A stretch of DNA of 19,520 nt, from positions 1 to 19,520 of the forward strand of contig CALDSN010000136.1 in the NCBI GenBank assembly GCA_937924555.1. Reading direction: 5' to 3'. The notes below the pieces were generated by a model. It had not been told where the DNA came from. It saw nothing but the letters and a program-made list of their open reading frames with translations, and did no database searches. Origin of the DNA: an uncultured bacterium (lineage in GTDB: Bacteria > Cloacimonadota > Cloacimonadia > Cloacimonadales > Cloacimonadaceae). This document shows, in pieces, positions 15,428 to 19,520 of the stretch. A program made the translations under genes and the position numbers. How positions within the stretch are numbered: the stretch's first letter is position 1; each line of letters opens with the position of its first letter.

Positions 15428-17785
15428 TTATGTTTGGTCTGCCGGTTTGGGAGGGAAACTTATCTTGAATGTGCTGCCTTCACCCAAACTGCTTATCACG
15501 TTAATGCTGCCTTTATGCTTCTCTACCATATCTTTGCAGAGAATGAGTCCAATGCCTGTCCCGCTTTCTTTGTTAGTACCCTGACGGCTTTGGATAGTAT
15601 CGATGCGGAAAAGAGTGCTCAGAGTATTCTCATCCATGCCCATACCTGTATCTTGCACTTCAATTTCCGTGTTAATAGCATTACTCACATTCACCTTTAT
15701 TTCAGAGTGTGGGAAACTGAATTTTATGGCATTGCTTAAGATATTGTTCAGCACAGTATGCAGCATGTAGGTGTCGGCATATATCGTTGTAGCTTCGGGG
15801 CAGGAGATAGTGATAAACTGATCTTTTGCGGCAAGTGAAGCTTTCAGCAGGGATTTCACTTCTTGAATGATGGGCAACAATTCCTGTTCACGGGGATACA
15901 TATACACTGCACCAATCTGCAGCTTCGCCCACTGGAGCAGGTTTTGCAGCAAGGCATAAGCCGTCCCGGAGGTTTGGTGAATCAGGCTAACCATTTCCTG
16001 CACCTGATCGGGAGTGAACTTATCCGGGTTATTCATCAGCACTTCCGAGAAGCCGAGTATCGCACTGAAGGGGTTCTTCAGGTCATGAGCGATGATGGAG
16101 AACAACTTATCTTTTGTGCTGTTCAGCTCTTTCAGCTTGTTCTGTGTGTCTATTAGGGCACGCACAAATTCGTTTTTTTCTGTTATATCCCGCACGGAGG
16201 CAACTCGCACTTTCTTATTGAGGTAGTTGTAGGGGCGGGACATAATCTCTAATTGCCTCTTGCCAATATTTGCGGAAACCACTTCTATCTCATAGCTCTG
16301 CTCTCCACCGGCACGCACATGATCCATCAAGCTTTTCTCAACATCCAAGTTATTAATCCCATCAATCTTGTGCCCTATGCAATCTTCTCGGCTTAGCCCC
16401 AGCATCTCCGTGAATCGGTTGTTTACCTCAATTATAGTGCCGTTTGTGTGGATCAAAATCCCTTCATGAGCCGCATCTGCCAGTTGCTTTAATCCCAAGA
16501 GGTGTTTTTTGTTCACCAAGCTCCCCCTGATGAAGAGGATAATAATGAAAATCAATAGGATAATCGTGGATGCAGTGAATCTGGCGCGCAACACCTGCCT
16601 GCGTTTAAGCTCCTTGTTCTCCAATTCCTTCAGGTCGTTTTGCACACTGGAGTGCAATCTAACCAGCTTCGCCGGAGAGCGTTGAGCATACAGGGAATCA
16701 TAGAAAGCATTGTAGTAATCCCAGAATTCCTGTGCTTTGCTAAGTTTATTCTGCTGAAGGTATATCTTTGCCAGCTCCTTCGCCGCATCCTTAGCTTGTT
16801 CTGTGAAGCCATTGGCTGATGCGGTGGTGTAAACTGCCTGATACTGCTCATGTGCCTGCTCAATCTTTCTATCGGCATTCAACCTTGCAGCTTTCAGTAA
16901 AAGCACTTCGTTCAATCTATAGCTGTCCTTCGTCCCCTTCAGGATGCTGATGGCTTCTTCAAGATATTTATCCCCCAACGCATCATTCTCCAATTTGTGG
17001 TATAGCTTGTACATTGAGATTGCCGTATTTGCTTTAAGGGAAACGGAGGCATCTTGGGGTGTAACATTACCCTCTAAACCTGAGAGAACCTTGTGGTAAT
17101 AGTAGAATGCAAGATCGTAATTCCCAATCTCTTGGTAAGCCTCGCCCATAACACTCCAGCTATGCAATATGGCGAAACGGTCCCTCATGCTCTCTCTCAG
17201 TTTCAAAGATTTCCGGAAATAGGACAATGCGCCGTCGGTATCCTTCTGCTTCAGCTTGCATAAGCCGATATTGTTCAGCATAACGGATTGTCCAAAGCTG
17301 TCCTGCAAGCTCTTCATTATTCTCAAACCCTGCCAATAGTATGGTTCGGCAAGGTCTGTTTGCTCCATCGCATAATACACATTACCGATATCCGAATATA
17401 GCCAAGCAATCTGAGCGGAAGGAGGTTGCCCAGTCAGCATCCGGTTCACCTTCAACAGATATTCAAGGGCAAGATTGTATAAACCGAGGTTAGTGTATAT
17501 CTGACCTACTCTGGCAAGTGCTGATGCAGCTTTCATTAATTGTGAGGCTTGAGTGAAATATGCTGCTGCAATCTTCAGGCTGTTGATGGAACTTGCCGGA
17601 TCACTATTCAAGGTTTGACTGTGCTTTTTAAAATACTGCTCGCCCAAGAGCTCAGCCTGAGTTTCTGAGGCAGATTTATGTACCACTTTTTTGTGCGGTT
17701 CCGCAGAAAATAAATAGGAGGTTACAAGCACCAAGAATATACACAGCGCAAGTTTCCCGCGTAAGCAAAAGCATATCCTCAGCAA
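15428..17785 (-). CDS. Sensor histidine kinase with periplasmic TPR domain and PAS domain
   Basis: About 785 residues. An N-terminal signal or anchor (RGKLALCIFLVLVTSYLF) is followed by about eight tetratricopeptide-type helical hairpins (~60-370, e.g. 'LYSDIGNVYYAMEQTDLAEPYYWQGL'). Next come a transmembrane helix (~403-422, 'TIILLIFIIILFI') and a PAS domain (~435-540). HisKA is next, with the phosphorylation site H567 in 'SIIAHDLKNPFSAILGF'. The HATPase_c domain has the N box 'NNILSNAIKFS', G1 'DTGMGM' and G2 'GTGIGL'. All kinase boxes are intact. The frame opens with TTG at 17794, but GGGAGG directly abuts it. The TTG at 17785, nine bases from that site, is a more likely start. No response regulator gene is in the window, so it is an orphan here. 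A TTGACA box lies upstream on the minus strand (17852-17847), without a convincing -10. Confidence 0.92.
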   Translation of the reverse strand: MLRICFCLRGKLALCIFLVLVTSYLFSAEPHKKVVHKSASETQAELLGEQYFKKHSQTLNSDPASSINSLKIAAAYFTQASQLMKAASALARVGQIYTNLGLYNLALEYLLKVNRMLTGQPPSAQIAWLYSDIGNVYYAMEQTDLAEPYYWQGLRIMKSLQDSFGQSVMLNNIGLCKLKQKDTDGALSYFRKSLKLRESMRDRFAILHSWSVMGEAYQEIGNYDLAFYYYHKVLSGLEGNVTPQDASVSLKANTAISMYKLYHKLENDALGDKYLEEAISILKGTKDSYRLNEVLLLKAARLNADRKIEQAHEQYQAVYTTASANGFTEQAKDAAKELAKIYLQQNKLSKAQEFWDYYNAFYDSLYAQRSPAKLVRLHSSVQNDLKELENKELKRRQVLRARFTASTIILLIFIIILFIRGSLVNKKHLLGLKQLADAAHEGILIHTNGTIIEVNNRFTEMLGLSREDCIGHKIDGINNLDVEKSLMDHVRAGGEQSYEIEVVSANIGKRQLEIMSRPYNYLNKKVRVASVRDITEKNEFVRALIDTQNKLKELNSTKDKLFSIIAHDLKNPFSAILGFSEVLMNNPDKFTPDQVQEMVSLIHQTSGTAYALLQNLLQWAKLQIGAVYMYPREQELLPIIQEVKSLLKASLAAKDQFITISCPEATTIYADTYMLHTVLNNILSNAIKFSFPHSEIKVNVSNAINTEIEVQDTGMGMDENTLSTLFRIDTIQSRQGTNKESGTGIGLILCKDMVEKHKGSINVISSLGEGSTFKISFPPKPADQT

Positions 17786-17889
17786 ATTATTCAACCTCCC
17801 AATACTAATAAAGACAATTGGAACGAAATTACTTCATTCATAACTTTGTCAAGAAAAACATGCTCCGTTATTGCTCTTGCCTCCTTGGG

Positions 17890-17960
17890 GTCATTACCTG
17901 ATCATTACCTGATCATTGCATACTTAGTACGTAATGATTAGGTAATGATCAGGTAATTAG
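17890..17960. repeat. Palindromic array of 11-bp units forming a 27-bp-stem hairpin
   Basis: Three 11-mers on the left (17890-17900, 17901-17911, 17912-17922) face three inverted ones on the right (17928-17938 TACGTAATGAT, 17939-17949 TAGGTAATGAT, 17950-17960 CAGGTAATTAG) around a 5-bp centre CTTAG. Read as a hairpin on the plus strand, 17893-17919 pairs with 17931-17957 over 27 positions, with only two G-T wobbles (17911/17939 and 17918/17932). The loop is 11 nt. No T-run flanks it, so it is not a normal terminator. It lies between the terminator of the gene at 18056 and the kinase gene. Confidence 0.85.
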
Positions 17961-17965
17961 TCCAA

Positions 17966-18004
17966 GCAAAAAGAACGAGGCGATCTGCAATAGACTCGCC
18001 TCGT
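17966..18004 (-). terminator. Rho-independent terminator of the Fn3/choice-of-anchor gene
   Basis: A nine-base stem (17975-17983 with 17996-18004: ACGAGGCGA/TCGCCTCGT) with a 12-nt loop is followed, reading the minus strand, by TCTTTTTGC. It sits about 50 bases after the TAA at 18056-18058. The T-rich tract exists only on the minus-strand side, which sets the direction. Confidence 0.85.
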
Positions 18005-18055
18005 AATGTGCGATAGTTGATTTAGACGGTTGTTAAGTTAAACGCAGAGCTATAC

Positions 18056-19462
18056 TTAGTATTCTGCCTTGATCTTGAAGAAAGCTGCATTGTCAGAGAC
18101 ATTCAGCACATAGCTGGTGCCGTTGGTGAAATCGAAACTGCTGTATTCTCCGTCCGGTGTGGATGCCTTGTAGATATGATACAAGGTCGCTCCTGATACC
18201 GGGTTCCAAGAAAGGGTCTTCTCTCCGTTTGCCGGGTTCTGTGCAATGCTGAGCTGGGGAGTAGTGAGGGTAGTGGCAGGAATCCCCACCCAGAAGTTAT
18301 TGACCATAAAATCGCTGTCTGCGTTGCTAACGGTTGAGCCGGCAAAGAGGGCAATGCGGATTCTACCAGTGTGCCCCGCAAGGGGGATTCGCACTCTCTG
18401 TCCATTCACCGAGAGGTTGTTTAGCACATACACTGAGCCGGAATTGTTCCATTCTTTAACAATGTTATCTGTATTCCAGGTGAATCCATTGCCGATCAAC
18501 ACGGCAAATCTATCGTCCACACCGGTAGTTTGGGGGGCTGTGCCTCCGGGCTGTTGATCACATCTCAAGCGGGATATATCAAACTCGAGGACATAATCAT
18601 CAGATGGGATGTTCATCAAAGGAGAGATAAAGTACCCGGAGACAGAGCCCCAAACGTTAAGTTTCGCTGCCTTGTCTGTGCCGGGGATGTTCAGCCAGTC
18701 GTCGGATTCCCACAGGCTAGATCCATCTGCACCCAAGGTGATTGGGTTGACAAGCCCTCCCGCATGATCAGTCCAACCGGTGGGGTTGAATGCTCCATCG
18801 AAGCTTTCTGCATAGGGATAGTCCGTTATGGAGGGGTCTGCGAGGGTGTTGAATGACCACACCGGGCAATCTACTGCAGGACCGTTGTCGTTGAAGGGAA
18901 CAATCCTCCAGTAGTATGTGGTTCCATAATCCAGATAGGCACTGGGAGTATAGCTTGTGTCATACAGCACCAAGGCGGATTCGATGTTGGAAGGGGGATT
19001 GTTGGTGCCAAGCCACAGCCTGTATCCTGTGGGTGAACCACCAGTGTTGTTCCAGCGTAGTTGGGTAGTGATATTCACATTCGAGGCAGCATCCAAGGGT
19101 AAAGTAGCCACTGCCGGAGTGGGTGGCTCGGTGGTTGGGGTAACGAACCAGATATTTGGGTGGTAACTGCCTCTTGTCCCACTGGATGTGGGGAATGAGG
19201 TGTCTTGACTCTTATATACACAGGTGTTGCTTGTGCTGGTGTAATAAAAGCTGGGAGGACCGCCGATCTTGCTGCCGTCCCTGTTTTCCCACAGGATTTC
19301 CAAGCCCCAACTTGGGTAGTATGTGAAGGCAGTCTGGAATGTTATCTCCACCCATCCCGGTCCATTAAAGGTGACAGAGCCGTTATATACATTGGTGAAG
19401 CCCGAAACTCCGGGGTATCCCGTGGCAGTTTGTCCATAGCTGCTGTCATAGAAAGTACGCAT
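18056..19462 (-). CDS. Secreted fibronectin III / choice-of-anchor J-type protein (5' truncated at contig end)
   Basis: A surface or secreted multidomain protein, cut at its N-terminus. The Met at 19462 is only two codons from the end of genomic sequence and has no ribosome binding site. It is an internal residue, and the true start is missing. Visible parts: an N-terminal beta domain (~1-110) with 'FNGPGWVEITFQTAF', 'GLEILWENRDGSKIGG' and 'PNIWFVT'; an Fn3-like domain (~112-208, 'PPTPAVATLPLDAASNVN'.. 'GTTYYWRIVPFN'); a jelly-roll choice-of-anchor domain (~215-395, 'YPYAESFDG', 'LNIPGTDKAAKLNVWG', 'SGYFISPLMNIP', 'RIRIALFAGS'); and a final Fn3-like stretch (~400-468, 'LSWNPVSGATLYHIYKAS') ending FFKIKAEY. 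No YPNP-type sorting domain is present. Similar architectures are common in secreted proteins of Bacteroidetes/Cloacimonadota-type genomes. The specific substrate is unknown. Confidence 0.85.
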   Translation of the reverse strand: MRTFYDSSYGQTATGYPGVSGFTNVYNGSVTFNGPGWVEITFQTAFTYYPSWGLEILWENRDGSKIGGPPSFYYTSTSNTCVYKSQDTSFPTSSGTRGSYHPNIWFVTPTTEPPTPAVATLPLDAASNVNITTQLRWNNTGGSPTGYRLWLGTNNPPSNIESALVLYDTSYTPSAYLDYGTTYYWRIVPFNDNGPAVDCPVWSFNTLADPSITDYPYAESFDGAFNPTGWTDHAGGLVNPITLGADGSSLWESDDWLNIPGTDKAAKLNVWGSVSGYFISPLMNIPSDDYVLEFDISRLRCDQQPGGTAPQTTGVDDRFAVLIGNGFTWNTDNIVKEWNNSGSVYVLNNLSVNGQRVRIPLAGHTGRIRIALFAGSTVSNADSDFMVNNFWVGIPATTLTTPQLSIAQNPANGEKTLSWNPVSGATLYHIYKASTPDGEYSSFDFTNGTSYVLNVSDNAAFFKIKAEY

Positions 19463-19466
19463 ATAG

Positions 19467-19520
19467 AGATCGGAAGAGCGTCGTGTAGGGAAAGAGTGTA
19501 GATCACGGTGGTCGCCGTAT
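19467..19520. other. Illumina adapter read-through, not genomic sequence
   Basis: From AGATCGGAAGAGC at 19467 to the last base, the sequence is the reverse complement of the TruSeq universal adapter, with one apparent substitution (A instead of T at 19505). Its translations give the well-known contaminant peptides: IGRASCRERV on the plus strand and SFPTRRSSDL on the minus strand, the latter fused in frame to the truncated Fn3 protein. Confidence 0.97.

Noticed and set aside
15380..15739. Plus-strand frame of 119 codons at the 3' end of the histidine kinase
   Set aside because: Shadow of the HATPase domain on the opposite strand.
19205..19501. Plus-strand open frame antisense to the Fn3 protein, ending ..IEIGRASCRERV
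   Set aside because: Its end is translated adapter, and the rest is a shadow of the minus-strand gene.

Overview
The window looks like one end of a metagenomic contig from a diderm, anaerobic, fermentative bacterium, most likely Candidatus Cloacimonadota (WWE1) or a close relative in the FCB group. This placement is inference. It rests on a TamB-like envelope protein, a short RpoD-type sigma factor, a phosphate butyryltransferase, a PorU/gingipain-like C25 peptidase with a YPNP C-terminal domain, an OadG-like microprotein, and large secreted fibronectin/choice-of-anchor proteins. No rRNA, tRNA, CRISPR array or transposase was seen. The last 54 bases (19467-19520) are not genomic: they match the Illumina TruSeq universal adapter, so real sequence ends near 19466 and the last gene is cut there.

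Layout. Bases 1-2446 hold the 3' part of a TamB-like gene. The 325-base gap after it carries a palindromic array of 11-bp units (2559-2631). A pilin/pseudopilin-like gene (2772-3272) follows, closed by a textbook intrinsic terminator (3301-3328). After a 320-base gap ending in a good sigma70 promoter (3602-3630), ten co-directional genes run from 3657 to 14304 with no gap above 16 bases: acylphosphatase, LysM-M23 endopeptidase, RpoD-type sigma factor, phosphate butyryltransferase, RlmH, a 48-aa OadG-like membrane protein, a 1279-aa PorU-like C25 peptidase, cysteinyl-tRNA synthetase, a membrane-anchored beta-propeller and a small kinase-fold protein. This looks like one operon mixing core information genes with envelope and secretion genes.

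The right part is on the minus strand. It has two tandem paralogous secreted proteins of unknown function (14285-15300), a periplasmic-TPR/PAS hybrid-sensor histidine kinase (15428-17785), and a 5'-truncated secreted Fn3/choice-of-anchor protein (18056-19462) with its own intrinsic terminator. Between the last two lies a 27-bp-stem hairpin (17893-17957). It is built from the same kind of 11-bp units as the element at 2559-2631. This dispersed '3 x 11 bp, short centre, 3 x 11 bp inverted' architecture is the most unusual signal in the window.
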